Below are positions 26,208 to 37,066 of a stretch of DNA of 64,000 nt, piece after piece. A program made the translations under genes and the position numbers. The DNA comes from Denitromonas sp. Lineage in GTDB: Bacteria; Pseudomonadota; Gammaproteobacteria; Burkholderiales; Rhodocyclaceae. The notes below the pieces were generated by a model. That model had not been told where the DNA came from. It was given only the letters and a program-made list of their open reading frames with translations, and ran no database searches. The stretch covers positions 4,306,001-4,370,000 of the forward strand of contig NZ_JAUCBR010000004.1 in assembly GCF_034676725.1 (NCBI RefSeq). The letters are read 5' to 3'. Position 1 is the stretch's first letter. Each line of letters opens with the position of its first letter.

Positions 26208-27465
26208 ATGCAACTTTCGGAGCTCAAGAACCTCCACGTCAGCCAATTGCTTGAGATGGCTCAAGAAAATGGCATCGACGGCGCCAACCGCCTGCGCAAG
26301 CAGGAACTCGTATTCGCGCTGCTGAAAAACCGCGCCAAAAAAGGCGAGCCGATCTTCGGTGACGGCGTGCTGGAGGTGCTGCCCGACGGCTTCGGTTTCC
26401 TGCGTTCGCCGGAAGCCTCCTATCTGGCCGGCACGGACGACATCTATGTGTCCCCCTCGCAGGTGCGCCGCTTCAACCTGCATACCGGTGACACCATCGA
26501 GGGCGAGATCCGCACGCCGAAGGATGGCGAGCGCTACTTCGCGATGGTCAAGGTCGACAAGATCAACGGCGAGCCGCCCGAGGCGTGCAAGCACAAGATC
26601 CTGTTCGAGAACCTCACGCCCCTGCACCCGACCCAGTGCCTGAACCTCGAGCGCGACATGAAGGGCGGCGAGAACGTGACCTCACGCGTCATCGACATGA
26701 TCGCCCCCATCGGCAAAGGCCAGCGCGGCCTGCTGGTGGCCCCGCCGAAAACCGGCAAGACGGTGATGCTGCAGAACATTGCCCACGCCATCACCGCCAA
26801 TCACCCCGACGTCGTCCTCATCGTGCTGCTCATCGACGAGCGCCCCGAGGAAGTCACCGAGATGCAGCGTTCGGTCAAGGGCGAAGTGGTCGCCTCGACC
26901 TTCGACGAACCCGCCTCGCGCCACGTGCAAGTGGCCGAAATGGTCATCGAGAAGGCCAAGCGCCTGGTCGAGCACAAAAAGGATGTGGTCATCCTGCTCG
27001 ACTCGCTCACCCGCCTCGCCCGCGCCTACAACACCGTGGTCCCGGCCTCCGGCAAGGTGCTCACCGGTGGTGTTCGACGCCAACGCCCTGCAAAAGCCCA
27101 AGCGCTTCTTCGGTGCCGCGCGCAACATCGAAGAAGGCGGCTCGCTGACCATCATCGCCACCGCGCTGATCGACACCGGCAGCCGCATGGATGATGTGAT
27201 CTACGAAGAATTCAAGGGCACCGGCAACATGGAACTGCACCTCGACCGCCGCATGGCCGAGAAGCGCGTGTATCCGGCCATCAACGTCAACCGCTCCGGC
27301 ACCCGCCGCGAAGAGATGCTGATGAAGGCCGACGTGCTGCAGAAAATCTGGGTGCTACGCAAGCTGCTCTACGGCATGGACGACATCGATGCGATGGAAT
27401 TCCTGCTCGACAAGGTCCGCCAGACCAAGAGCAACGGCGAGTTCTTCGACGCCATGCGTCGCTGA
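26208..27465 (+). CDS. rho: Transcription termination factor Rho, frameshifted at 27073-27074
   Basis: Hexameric RNA-dependent ATPase that ends transcription. The protein has 418 aa after removal of one base (E. coli 419). It has the Rho N-terminal domain (MQLSELKNLHVSQLLEMAQE), a cold-shock RNA-binding domain (DGFGFLRSPEASYLAGTDDI) and a Walker A (VAPPKTGKTVML). Walker B (VILLDSLTRLARAYN) follows, and the C-terminal part, from DANALQKPKRFFGAARNIEE, is in another frame. GGTGTTCGACGCC at the break should read GGTGTCGACGCC, restoring KVLTGGVDANAL. Rho is essential in most proteobacteria, so a real null allele is unlikely. Confidence 0.95.
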
Positions 27466-27490
27466 ACCACGCCCGCGCCACACCGCACCA

Positions 27491-27518
27491 CGCCACCTCC
27501 GGGTGGCGTTTTCTTTTT
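27491..27518 (+). terminator. Rho-independent terminator after rho
   Basis: CGCCACC - short loop - GGTGGCG followed by TTTTCTTTTT, 25 bases after the rho stop codon. Confidence 0.9.
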
Positions 27519-27594
27519 ACGGCGCGGGCAAACCCCGCTTGCCGATCGCCGGCACTACGGCAATCATCAGGGTTTTCGCTCCCACGCCACCGCC

Positions 27595-28884
27595 ATGACA
27601 ACACCGCGCGACCAACTCACCGCCCTCTTCCACGCCGCGCTCGCCGCCGCCGACCCGGCCCGGATCATCCCGCCCGCGCTCGACACGCTCACGCCGCCAG
27701 CCGGCCGCATCGTGGTCATCGGTGCCGGCAAGGCCTCGGCAGCCATGGCGCAGATCGTCGAGCAGCACTGGGCCGACCACGCCGACCGGATCAGCGGCCT
27801 GGTGGTCACCCGCGACGGCCACGCCGTGCCCTGCCGCCACATCGAAATCGTCGAGGCCGCGCACCCCGTGCCCGATGCACGTGGCCGCGACGCCGCACGG
27901 CGCATGCTGGAGGAGACGGTGGCGAACCTCTCCGAAGACGACCTGGTGCTGGCGCTCATCTCCGGCGGCGGCTCCGCCCTGCTCGCCCTGCCGGCGCCGG
28001 GCATCACGCTCGAAGACAAGCAGGCGATCAGCCGTGCGCTACTCAAGAGCGGCGCCACCATTGGCGAGATCAACACCGTGCGCAAGCACCTGTCGGCCAT
28101 CAAGGGCGGCCGGCTCGGGCTCGCCTGCCGGCCGGCGCGCCTGGTGACCTGGCTGATCTCCGATGTGCCGGGCGACGACCCCTCGCTGATCGCCTCCGGC
28201 CCCACCCTGGCCGACCCCGGCACCTGCGCCGATGCGCTGGCCATCCTGGCCCGCCACCGGGTCGACATCGCCGACGCCGTGCGCCATCACCTCGAATCGG
28301 GGGCCGGCGAAACCCCCAAACCGGGCGACGGCTGGCTCGACACGGCCGACGTGCGCTGCCTGGCCACGCCGCAAATGGCGCTCGAAGCGGCCGCCGCATG
28401 CGCCGCATCGATGGGCCTGCACGCCCACATTCTGTCCGACGCCATCGAGGGCGAATCGCGTGACGTCGCCTTCACCCACGCGGCCATCGCCCGCCAGGTG
28501 GCCGATCGCGGTCAGCCTTTCAGGCCGCCCTGCGTGCTGCTCTCGGGTGGCGAAACCACGGTCACCGTGCGTGGCACCGGCTGCGGCGGACGCAATGTGG
28601 AATTTCTCGCCGCCCTGGCCCACGCCTTGTGCGGCCATCCGCAGATTCATGCCCTGGCCGCCGATACCGATGGCGTCGACGGCGGCGCCGAACTTGCCGG
28701 CGCGATCATCGACCCGCACACCAGCGAGCGCGCTCGCGCGCTCGGCCGCCCGATCCTGACCGTGCTCGACGACAACGACGGTCACGGTCTGTTCCAGGCC
28801 CTCGGCGACAGCCTCGACACCGGGCCCACGCTCACCAACGTCAACGATTTCCGCGCCATCCTGATCACGGCGCCGACGCCCTGA
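27595..28884 (+). CDS. Glycerate 2-kinase, MOFRL family
   Basis: A 429-aa member of the DUF4147/MOFRL family, which phosphorylates D-glycerate to 2-phosphoglycerate (older name TtuD, once called hydroxypyruvate reductase). VVIGAGKASAAMAQIVEQHW and LALISGGGSALLALPAPGIT are the N-terminal nucleotide-binding motifs. VLLSGGETTVTVRGTGCGGR is the MOFRL domain signature. It would feed glycerate from glyoxylate or tartrate catabolism into glycolysis, but no other gene of those routes is adjacent. Its last 20 bases overlap the convergent lysR gene. Confidence 0.88.
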   Translation: MTTPRDQLTALFHAALAAADPARIIPPALDTLTPPAGRIVVIGAGKASAAMAQIVEQHWADHADRISGLVVTRDGHAVPCRHIEIVEAAHPVPDARGRDAARRMLEETVANLSEDDLVLALISGGGSALLALPAPGITLEDKQAISRALLKSGATIGEINTVRKHLSAIKGGRLGLACRPARLVTWLISDVPGDDPSLIASGPTLADPGTCADALAILARHRVDIADAVRHHLESGAGETPKPGDGWLDTADVRCLATPQMALEAAAACAASMGLHAHILSDAIEGESRDVAFTHAAIARQVADRGQPFRPPCVLLSGGETTVTVRGTGCGGRNVEFLAALAHALCGHPQIHALAADTDGVDGGAELAGAIIDPHTSERARALGRPILTVLDDNDGHGLFQALGDSLDTGPTLTNVNDFRAILITAPTP

Positions 28885-29764
28885 CCGCATCCAGCACCTC
28901 GACAAAGCCCGCCAGCAACGGGCTGACCTCGCCGTCGGCCACCGCCACCGAGAGCGAAAAGACTGCCGCCGGATCGGCAATCGGCAGGTAGCGGGCGCGC
29001 GGGATATGCACACACTCGAGCTGCGCCGGCAACAGCGCAATGCCCAGACCCGCCGCCGCCAGACCGATCTGGGTGGTCGCCTCGCGTGCGGTCTGGACGA
29101 TGCGCGGCTCGTAGCCGGCATTGCGACACAGCTGCTGCAACAGCCCCGGCAGGCCGGTGCCCACGTCGGGCGGAAAGGTGATGAAACCTTCGTCGCTCAG
29201 GTCCGCCATGCGTATCGCGCCGCCGGTCGCCGCCGGATGGCTGGCGGCCATCACCAGGCGTAGCGGGTCACGGCCGATCTCGCGCAGCACCACGCCCTCG
29301 GTCGCCATGGCCGAGGTGTGGCGCACGAAGCCGACATCCAGCCGCCCCTCACCGAGCGCGGCAAACTGGTCGCGGGTGAACATCTCGCGCAGTTGCAGAT
29401 CGACCGCCGGATAGTGCGCCCGGTAGCGGCGCAGCACATCGCCCAGCACGGCGCTGTATGGCATCGACGACGTGAAGCCGACCCGCAGGCGCCCCGCTTC
29501 GCCGCGGGCGATGCGCCGCACCTCGTCGGCTGCCGCCGCCGTGTCCGCCAGCACGCGCCTCGCCCGCACGAGCAGGTGCTCACCGGCCGGCGTGAGTGCC
29601 ACCTTGCGCTTGCTGCGCACGAACAGCGCCGTGCCCAGCTCCTCCTCCAGCGCGCGGATCTGGATCGACAAGGGTGGCTGCGCCATGTGCAGGCGCTCGG
29701 CGGCGCGGGTGAAGTTCAGCGTCTCGGCCACGGTCACGAAGTAGCGCAGGCGGCGCAGATCCAT
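28865..29764 (-). CDS. LysR family regulator (next to MFS transporter)
   Basis: A 299-aa LysR regulator. The N-terminal helix-turn-helix MDLRRLRYFVTVAETLNFTR with RAAERLHMAQPPLSIQIRAL is classical, and a LysR substrate-binding domain follows from about residue 90 (RLRVGFTSSMPYSAVLGDVL). The N-terminus resembles the BenM/CatM group that respond to small organic acids. It is divergent from the MFS gene at 29868 with 103 bases between starts and a T-N11-A type repeat next to its own start. Convergent overlap with the glycerate kinase gene is 20 bases. Confidence 0.92.
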   Translation of the reverse strand: MDLRRLRYFVTVAETLNFTRAAERLHMAQPPLSIQIRALEEELGTALFVRSKRKVALTPAGEHLLVRARRVLADTAAAADEVRRIARGEAGRLRVGFTSSMPYSAVLGDVLRRYRAHYPAVDLQLREMFTRDQFAALGEGRLDVGFVRHTSAMATEGVVLREIGRDPLRLVMAASHPAATGGAIRMADLSDEGFITFPPDVGTGLPGLLQQLCRNAGYEPRIVQTAREATTQIGLAAAGLGIALLPAQLECVHIPRARYLPIADPAAVFSLSVAVADGEVSPLLAGFVEVLDAVRASAP

Positions 29765-29766
29765 TC

Positions 29767-29781
29767 ATATCTCCACGATAT
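29767..29781. promoter_or_regulatory. Candidate LysR-binding repeat
   Basis: ATATC-TCCAC-GATAT, a 5+5 inverted repeat 2 bases upstream of the lysR start codon in the divergent gap. It fits the usual position of a LysR autoregulatory site. The rest of the gap is AT-rich (AAATATATATTGG near 29795), probably promoter DNA. Confidence 0.45.
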
Positions 29782-29867
29782 CGCTTTGTCGCTAAATATA
29801 TATTGGACCGCGGTTTTCTGCCGAACTAGCATGCCAGCACACTCACCACACATCGACCGCGCCCCGC

Positions 29868-31103
29868 ATGAGCACGCCCCCCACCGCCTCGCCCAATGAC
29901 GCCAGCAGCTACCTGCAGGCCGGCACCACCGACTACCGGCTGGCCAACCTCGCCGTCTTTCTCGGCGGCTTCGCCTGCTTCGCCATGCTCTACGGCACGC
30001 AGCCGCTGTTGCCGCTGCTGGCGCAGGTGTTCGGCGCCTCGGCCACCGAGGTCAGCCTGTCGGTGTCGGTCAGCACCGGCGCGCTGGCGCTGACGCTGAT
30101 CCCGGCCAGCCTGTTGTCCGACCGCTTCGGGCGTGGCCCGATGATGACGCTGTCGCTCGCCGCGGCCGCTGCCTTGTCGCTGCTCTGTCCGTGGGTGACG
30201 TCCTTCGACCAGTTGCTGGTGCTGCGCGCCCTGCTCGGCGTGGCGCTGGCCGGCCTGCCGGCCGCCGCCATGGCCTACCTCGGCGAGGAGGTCGCACCCA
30301 ACGCCCAGGGCCGGGCGATGGGCCTCTACATTGCCGGCAATGCCTTCGGCGGCATGACCGGTCGTTTCCTCACCGCCTGGGTGACGGACATCGCCAACTG
30401 GCAGATCGCCCTGCTGGTGCTCGGCATCCTCGGCGCCGTCGCCGCCCTGGCGTTCTGGTTCGGCCTGCCCGCCTCGCGCCACTTCCGCCGCCGCTCGATC
30501 TCGCCGGCCCAGGTGCTGGCCGACACCCGCGCCCTGCTGCGCGACGCCGGCCTGCCGTGGCTGTTCCTGTGCGCCTTTTTGCTCATGGGCAGCTTCGTCG
30601 GGCTCTACAACTTCGTCACCTTCCGCCTCGTCGCCCCGCCCTTCGGCCTGGGGCAGACCGCCATCGGCGCCATCTTCCTGCTCTATCTGGTCGGCACCTG
30701 GTCCTCGGCCTGGGTGGGGCAGCTGGTCGACCGCATCGGCCGCCGGCAGGTGCTGGGGATCATGGCCGGGCTGATGCTCGCCGGCCTGTTGCTGACCCTG
30801 CCGGCGCAGCTGGGCTGGGTGGTGATTGGCATCGCGGTATTCACCTTCGGCTTCTTTGGCGCCCACACCACCACCAGCGGCTGGGTCAGCCGGCGCGCCG
30901 GCGCCAGCCGCGCACTGGCGGCGGCGGTGTATCTGTCGAGCTACTACCTGGGCAGCAGCGTGCTGGGCACCACGGTCGGCCTGGCCTGGGAGGCTGGCCG
31001 CTGGCCGGCGGTGGTCGGCCTGCTGGTCGCGCTGGTTGCCGGCGTGCTGCTGCTGGCCCGCCACCTGGCGCGGATCCCGCGCATCGCCACTCAGCCGGCG
31101 TGA
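29868..31103 (+). CDS. MFS transporter (YnfM-like drug/metabolite exporter)
   Basis: A 411-aa major facilitator with about 12 membrane segments. YGTQPLLPLLAQVFGASATE and SLLSDRFGRGPMMTLSLAAA (loop 2-3 motif) match the YnfM/arabinose-efflux-like group. GAHTTTSGWVSRRAG near the C-terminus also fits. The substrate is unknown. It is probably controlled by the divergent LysR protein. Its stop overlaps the convergent next lysR gene by 13 bases. Confidence 0.87.
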   Translation: MSTPPTASPNDASSYLQAGTTDYRLANLAVFLGGFACFAMLYGTQPLLPLLAQVFGASATEVSLSVSVSTGALALTLIPASLLSDRFGRGPMMTLSLAAAAALSLLCPWVTSFDQLLVLRALLGVALAGLPAAAMAYLGEEVAPNAQGRAMGLYIAGNAFGGMTGRFLTAWVTDIANWQIALLVLGILGAVAALAFWFGLPASRHFRRRSISPAQVLADTRALLRDAGLPWLFLCAFLLMGSFVGLYNFVTFRLVAPPFGLGQTAIGAIFLLYLVGTWSSAWVGQLVDRIGRRQVLGIMAGLMLAGLLLTLPAQLGWVVIGIAVFTFGFFGAHTTTSGWVSRRAGASRALAAAVYLSSYYLGSSVLGTTVGLAWEAGRWPAVVGLLVALVAGVLLLARHLARIPRIATQPA

Positions 31104-32008
31104 CAGGCGCGCAACACCTCGACAAAGCGCCGCACCACGCGCGGGGGGCCGGGGTGGCGCAGCACAAAGGCGTGCCAGTCGCAGTGGTAGTGAAAGCTGT
31201 GTTCGCCCACGCAGCGCATCGCGCCTTCGTCAACGAAGCGCTGCGCGTAATGCGCCGGCAGAAACCCCAGGTAGCGCCCCGACAGGATCAGCGCCACCGT
31301 CGCCTCCTGGTCGAAGGCCCGCGCGGTCGGCTGCAGGCCGAGGCGCCAGAAGGTTTCCATGTTCGGCGAGTGGTAGCCCAGCCCGACCAGCGCCGCCGCG
31401 CGGATGGCCGCGTCGTCGGGCGCGCCGCCACCGGCCAGCAGCGGATGCGTACTCGCCGCATAGAGCAGCATTGGCTCACCGAACAGGCTCACCGACTCGA
31501 AACTGTCGCTGGCCCGGTGCAGCGGCTGGATGCCCAACTGGAAGCGCCCATCGAGCAGACCGGACTCCAGCTCGCCGCTGTGCGCCACATGCAGGTTGAT
31601 ACGCACCGCCGGGGCCTCGGCACCGAAGCGGCCAATCGCCTCGGCCAGATGGCAGGCCGGATTGGTGACGAACTTGTCGAACACCGCCAGGTTCAGCTCG
31701 CCGCGCAAGTGTGCGTGCAACTCGCCGATCTCGGTGCGGAAGGCGTCGATCTGCGCGATCAGCCGCCGTGCCGAGGCCAGCACCGTCACCCCCTCCTCGG
31801 TCAGCGCGAAACCCGCCCGGCCGCGCTCGCACAGGCGCACCCCGAGCCGCGCCTCCAGCGCCTTGAGATGCCGGCTGATCACCGAGCGGCTGATATTGAG
31901 CCTCAACTCGGCAGCGGCCAACCCGCCGGATTCGGCGATGGCGATGAACACGCGCAGCAGGCGCAGGTCGGCTTCGGCCAAGTGGTTCACCAGGGCGCGG
32001 GGCTTCAT
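31091..32008 (-). CDS. LysR family regulator (next to beta-alanine catabolism genes)
   Basis: A 305-aa LysR protein with an N-terminal winged helix, from DLRLLRVFIAIAESGGLAAA to LNISRSVISRHLKALEARLG, and the substrate domain from about residue 105. The helix-turn-helix begins about 15 residues later than usual because of the extension MKPRALVNHLAEA. It is divergent from the aminotransferase gene with 93 bases between starts. It likely activates the aminotransferase/mmsA pair. I see no convincing palindrome in the gap beyond a loose CTTAAC...GTTAAG pair. Confidence 0.9.
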   Translation of the reverse strand: MKPRALVNHLAEADLRLLRVFIAIAESGGLAAAELRLNISRSVISRHLKALEARLGVRLCERGRAGFALTEEGVTVLASARRLIAQIDAFRTEIGELHAHLRGELNLAVFDKFVTNPACHLAEAIGRFGAEAPAVRINLHVAHSGELESGLLDGRFQLGIQPLHRASDSFESVSLFGEPMLLYAASTHPLLAGGGAPDDAAIRAAALVGLGYHSPNMETFWRLGLQPTARAFDQEATVALILSGRYLGFLPAHYAQRFVDEGAMRCVGEHSFHYHCDWHAFVLRHPGPPRVVRRFVEVLRACHAG

Positions 32009-32101
32009 GGTTTCACAAATCCGAAACTTAACTGACGTCGATTGTAGTTTTATGCATCGTTAAGCGCGACTAGCATGCATGAACCCCTTGTGGAGACCTG
32101 C

Positions 32102-33409
32102 ATGAACCCGCTCGACGCCTACTGGATGCCCTTCACCATGAACCGCGCCTTCAAATCGGCGCCGCGCATGATCACCCGCGCCCGCGGCCACTACTACACC
32201 ACCGACGACGGCCGGGAGCTGCTCGACGGTTTCTCCGGCCTGTGGACCTCGGGCCTCGGCCACTGCCACCCGAAGATTGTCGCCGCGGTGCAGGCGCAGG
32301 TGGCCGAGCTGGACTACGCCATGGGCTTCCAGATGGGCCATCCGAAGGTGTTCGAACTGGCCCGCCGCCTGACCGAGATGGCGCCGCCCGGCTTCACGCA
32401 GTGCTTCTTCACCAACTCGGGCTCCGAGTCGGCCGACACCGCACTCAAGATCGCCCTGGCCTACCACCGCGCCCGCGGCGAGGGCCAGCGCACCCGGCTG
32501 ATCGGGCGCGAGCGCGGCTACCACGGGGTGAACTTTGGCGGCATGTCGGTGGGCGGCATCCCGGCCAACCGCAAGGTGTTCAGCGCCGCGCTGCTGCCCG
32601 GCGTGGATCACATCCGCCACACCCACTCGCTGGCCGACATGGCCTTCTCGCGCGGCCAACCGGTCTGGGGCGCGCATCTGGCGGACGACCTCGAACGCCT
32701 GTGCGCGCTACACGACGCCAGCAACATCGCCGCCGTGATCGTCGAGCCGGTGGCCGGCTCCACCGGCATCCTGGTGCCGCCCATCGGCTACCTGCAGCGC
32801 CTGCGCGAGCTGTGCGACCGACACGGCATCCTGCTCATCTTCGACGAGGTGATCACCGCCTTCGGCCGCGTCGGCGCGCCCTTTGCCGCCGAACGCTTTG
32901 GCGTCACGCCCGACATCATCACCACCGCCAAGGGGATCACCAACGGCGTGGTGCCGATGGGCGCAGTGATCGTGCGCGATTCGATCTACCAGGCCTTGAT
33001 GCAGGGCCCGGCCCACGCCGTCGAGCTGTTCCACGGCTACACCTATTCCGGCCATCCGCTGGCTGCGGCGGCCGCGCTGGCCACGCTCGATGTCTATGCC
33101 GAGGAGAACACCTTCGCCGGCGCCCGCGCGCTAGAACCGCTCTTCGAGGAAGCGCTGCATGCCCTGCGCGACGCACCGCATGTAATGGACATCCGCAACT
33201 TCGGCCTCATGGGCGGGGTCGAACTGGCACCGCGCGCCGGGGCGCCGGGCGAGCGCGGCTACGAGGTTTTCCTCAAGTGCTTCGAGGCCGGCGTGGTGAT
33301 CCGCAACGGCGGCGACGTGCTGCAGTTCTCGCCCTTCCTCAACGCCACGCCGGACGAGCTGGCCCATATGTTTACGACGGTGCGCCAGGCCCTGGCCACC
33401 ACCGCCTGA
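32102..33409 (+). CDS. Beta-alanine (omega-amino acid):pyruvate aminotransferase
   Basis: PLP class III aminotransferase of 435 aa. It begins MNPLDAYWMPFTMNRAFKSA, the characteristic start of the Pseudomonas beta-alanine:pyruvate transaminases. FTNSGSESADTALKIALAYH is the PLP phosphate site, LLIFDEVITAFGRVGAPFAA carries the conserved aspartate, and TTAKGITNGVVPMGAV has the PLP lysine. The start at 32102 has GGAG 6 bases upstream; ATG 32075 is an alternative. It lies 23 bases before mmsA, so beta-alanine would go to malonate semialdehyde and then acetyl-CoA. Confidence 0.93.
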   Translation: MNPLDAYWMPFTMNRAFKSAPRMITRARGHYYTTDDGRELLDGFSGLWTSGLGHCHPKIVAAVQAQVAELDYAMGFQMGHPKVFELARRLTEMAPPGFTQCFFTNSGSESADTALKIALAYHRARGEGQRTRLIGRERGYHGVNFGGMSVGGIPANRKVFSAALLPGVDHIRHTHSLADMAFSRGQPVWGAHLADDLERLCALHDASNIAAVIVEPVAGSTGILVPPIGYLQRLRELCDRHGILLIFDEVITAFGRVGAPFAAERFGVTPDIITTAKGITNGVVPMGAVIVRDSIYQALMQGPAHAVELFHGYTYSGHPLAAAAALATLDVYAEENTFAGARALEPLFEEALHALRDAPHVMDIRNFGLMGGVELAPRAGAPGERGYEVFLKCFEAGVVIRNGGDVLQFSPFLNATPDELAHMFTTVRQALATTA

Positions 33410-33432
33410 CCACAATTCACAGGAAATCGACC

Positions 33433-34926
<1,494 letters not shown>

Positions 34927-34932
34927 GAGTGC

Positions 34933-35823
34933 TTACCGGGCGGCGAACCACTCGGTCAGGAATCCGACCAGCGCCTGCACCTTGGCCGACAGGTGCCGGC
35001 GCGTCGGGTACACCGCATGGATCGCCAGCGGGGGCGGCTCCCAGTCGGTCAGCACCGCCACCAGGCGGCCGCTGTCGAGCAGGGGCTGAACGAGGAAGTC
35101 CGGCACCTGCACGATGCCGCGGCCGCAGCTGGCCATCTCCGCCAGCAAGATGCCGTTGTTGGCACGCACCGCGCCGCTGACCCGCACCGCAATGCTCTCG
35201 CCGCCCGGCCCCTGGAACTGCCACAGGCTGCCGGAGGCGGCGTAGCTGTAGACGAAGCAGTCATGGTCGGCCAGCGCCTCCGGGTGCATCGGCGTCCCCC
35301 GTGCCGCCAGATAGGCCGGCGAGGCGGCCAGCATCAGCCGCGCCGAGTCGATGCGCCGCGCCACCAGGTTCTCGCTGCCGAGGCGGCCGATCCGGATCGC
35401 CAGGTCCAGCCCTTCATCAATGAAATCCGCCACGTTGTCCGACAGCGCCACATCCAGCGTCACCTCGGGGTAGCGCTGCAAGAAAGCGGCAAATGCAGGC
35501 GCCAGCCGATGCACCGAGAAGGCAATCGGCGCCGACAGGCGCAGCCGGCCCGATGGCCGCCGCGCCTCGCCGGCCATCACCGCCTCGGTCTCGTCCATTT
35601 CGGCGAGCCACTGAACACAGCGGTCGAAATAGGCCTGGCCGGCGTCGGTCGGGCTCACCTTGCGGGTAGTGCGGTTGAGCAGGCGCACGTTCAGATGCGC
35701 TTCCAGCTGTGCCACCTGACGGGAGATGGCCGAGGTCGACAGCCCCATCCGGGTCGCCGCCGCGGCAAAACCGCCCGCGTCCACCACCTCGCAGAAGACC
35801 CGCATGGCCTCGATCCGGTCCAT
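34933..35823 (-). CDS. LysR family regulator (next to doxX-gst-tautomerase)
   Basis: A 296-aa LysR protein of the DsdC/CrgA-like group. It starts MDRIEAMRVFCEVVDAGGFA with GLSTSAISRQVAQLEAHLNV as the recognition region. RLRLSAPIAFSVHRLAPAFA opens the effector domain. It is divergent from doxX with 124 bases between start codons, and a candidate site lies in the gap. Confidence 0.92.
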   Translation of the reverse strand: MDRIEAMRVFCEVVDAGGFAAAATRMGLSTSAISRQVAQLEAHLNVRLLNRTTRKVSPTDAGQAYFDRCVQWLAEMDETEAVMAGEARRPSGRLRLSAPIAFSVHRLAPAFAAFLQRYPEVTLDVALSDNVADFIDEGLDLAIRIGRLGSENLVARRIDSARLMLAASPAYLAARGTPMHPEALADHDCFVYSYAASGSLWQFQGPGGESIAVRVSGAVRANNGILLAEMASCGRGIVQVPDFLVQPLLDSGRLVAVLTDWEPPPLAIHAVYPTRRHLSAKVQALVGFLTEWFAAR

Positions 35824-35836
35824 TCAACTATCCCGC

Positions 35837-35855
35837 CAATTGCAACAGTGAATTG
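35837..35855. promoter_or_regulatory. Candidate LysR-binding repeat
   Basis: CAATT-N9-AATTG in the gap between the lysR start (35823) and doxX (35948). It contains a T-N11-A spacing. Short arms make it a moderate candidate only. Confidence 0.4.
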
Positions 35856-35947
35856 ATGGTACGCCAGTTTATCCACGAACAAGGGATGACTAGAGTGCAC
35901 TTCAACGCGCGGCATCGTGTCGCGCTCCCGACAGAGAGGCATTCATC

Positions 35948-36379
35948 ATGCAAACCCGTATCGACACCACTGCCCTTGGCATTGCCCTGCTCCGCGTCAC
36001 GCTGGGCGTCATGTTCATCGCCCATGCCCTGCTCAAGATCGTGGTCTTCACCCTGCCCGGCACCGCCGGCTTCTTCGAATCCGTCGGCCTGCCCGGCGCG
36101 CTGGCCTATATCGTCACGCCGATGGAACTGCTCGGTGGCCTGGCGCTGGTGGCCGGCCTGCAGACGCGCTGGATAAGCCTGGCCCTGTTGCCGGTGCTGC
36201 TCGGTGCCGCCAGCGTCCATGCCGGCAACGGCTGGGTGTTCAGCGCCACGAACGGCGGGTGGGAATATCCGGTCTACCTCGCCATCGCCGCACTCGCCCA
36301 GGCCCTGCTCGGCAGCGGCGCCTTTGCCCTCGACAACCTGCGGCCGCGTCAGCATGCGCTGATCGGCCAGACCGCCTGA
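35948..36379 (+). CDS. DoxX family membrane protein
   Basis: A 143-aa protein with four hydrophobic helices (about residues 9-30, 52-70, 74-92 and 108-128). TALGIALLRVTLGVMFIAHA and TPMELLGGLALVAGLQTRWI match DoxX. Members are small membrane proteins linked to oxidative or sulfur stress. It is the first gene of a run with a glutathione transferase (33 bases) and a tautomerase (45 bases). Confidence 0.88.
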   Translation: MQTRIDTTALGIALLRVTLGVMFIAHALLKIVVFTLPGTAGFFESVGLPGALAYIVTPMELLGGLALVAGLQTRWISLALLPVLLGAASVHAGNGWVFSATNGGWEYPVYLAIAALAQALLGSGAFALDNLRPRQHALIGQTA

Positions 36380-36412
36380 CCCCCAACGCAGCACAACCCA
36401 ACGGAGACCACC

Positions 36413-37021
36413 ATGAAACTGTATTTCGCCCCCGGCACCTGCTCGCACTCCCCCCACATCGCCTTGCGCGAGGCGGGCCTGCCCTTCGAACTGGTGCGGG
36501 TCGACCTCAAGACCAAGCAGACCGCCGACGGCCGCGACTACCTGGCCATCAACCCCAACGGCTATGTGCCCGCGCTGGAACTGGACGACGGCACCATCCT
36601 CACCGAAGGCCCGGCCATCGTGCAGTACATCGCCGACCAGGCGCCGCAAAGCGGCCTGGCGCCGGCCAACGGCACGCTGCCGCGCTATCAGCTGCAGTCG
36701 CTGCTTGGCTTCATCAATTCGGAGATCCACAAGGGCTTCTCGCCGCTGTTCAAGCCGGACACGCCCGAGGCCACCAAGGCCGCAGCCAAGACGCACCTGG
36801 CCAACCGCATCGGCACCATCGCCCAGCGCCTCGAAGGCCAGGACTACCTCACCGGCAGCCAGTTCACGGTGGCCGACGGCTACCTCTATACGGTGCTCGG
36901 CTGGGGCCAGTTCGTGGGGGTGGATGTGAGCCGCTGGCCGGCGATCACCGCCTTCCTGGAACGCGTCGGCGCCCGCGCCTCGGTCAAGGCTGCGCGCGAA
37001 GCCGAAGGGCTCAACCGCTAA
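36413..37021 (+). CDS. Glutathione S-transferase, beta class
   Basis: A 202-aa protein. MKLYFAPGTCSHSPHIALRE is the thioredoxin-fold N-terminus of bacterial beta-class GSTs, with the conserved cysteine at residue 10. YLAINPNGYVPALELDDGTI contains the cis-proline, and TEGPAIVQYIAD binds the gamma-glutamyl group. LTGSQFTVADGYLYTVLGW is the C-terminal N-capping motif. GGAGACC precedes the ATG. It is probably cotranscribed with doxX and the tautomerase gene. Confidence 0.95.
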   Translation: MKLYFAPGTCSHSPHIALREAGLPFELVRVDLKTKQTADGRDYLAINPNGYVPALELDDGTILTEGPAIVQYIADQAPQSGLAPANGTLPRYQLQSLLGFINSEIHKGFSPLFKPDTPEATKAAAKTHLANRIGTIAQRLEGQDYLTGSQFTVADGYLYTVLGWGQFVGVDVSRWPAITAFLERVGARASVKAAREAEGLNR

Positions 37022-37066
37022 GCCCATCGCCCGCCCCGCCCGGGGCGGGCACACCGGAGACCCGCC

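Noticed and set aside
32009..32101. LysR site between the third lysR-type gene and the aminotransferase
   Set aside because: Only a loose CTTAAC...GTTAAG pair about 20 bases apart is present; too weak to call.
32242..33432. In-frame upstream extension of mmsA through the aminotransferase gene
   Set aside because: The extension is an out-of-frame reading of the aminotransferase; mmsA starts at 33433 with its own ribosome-binding site.
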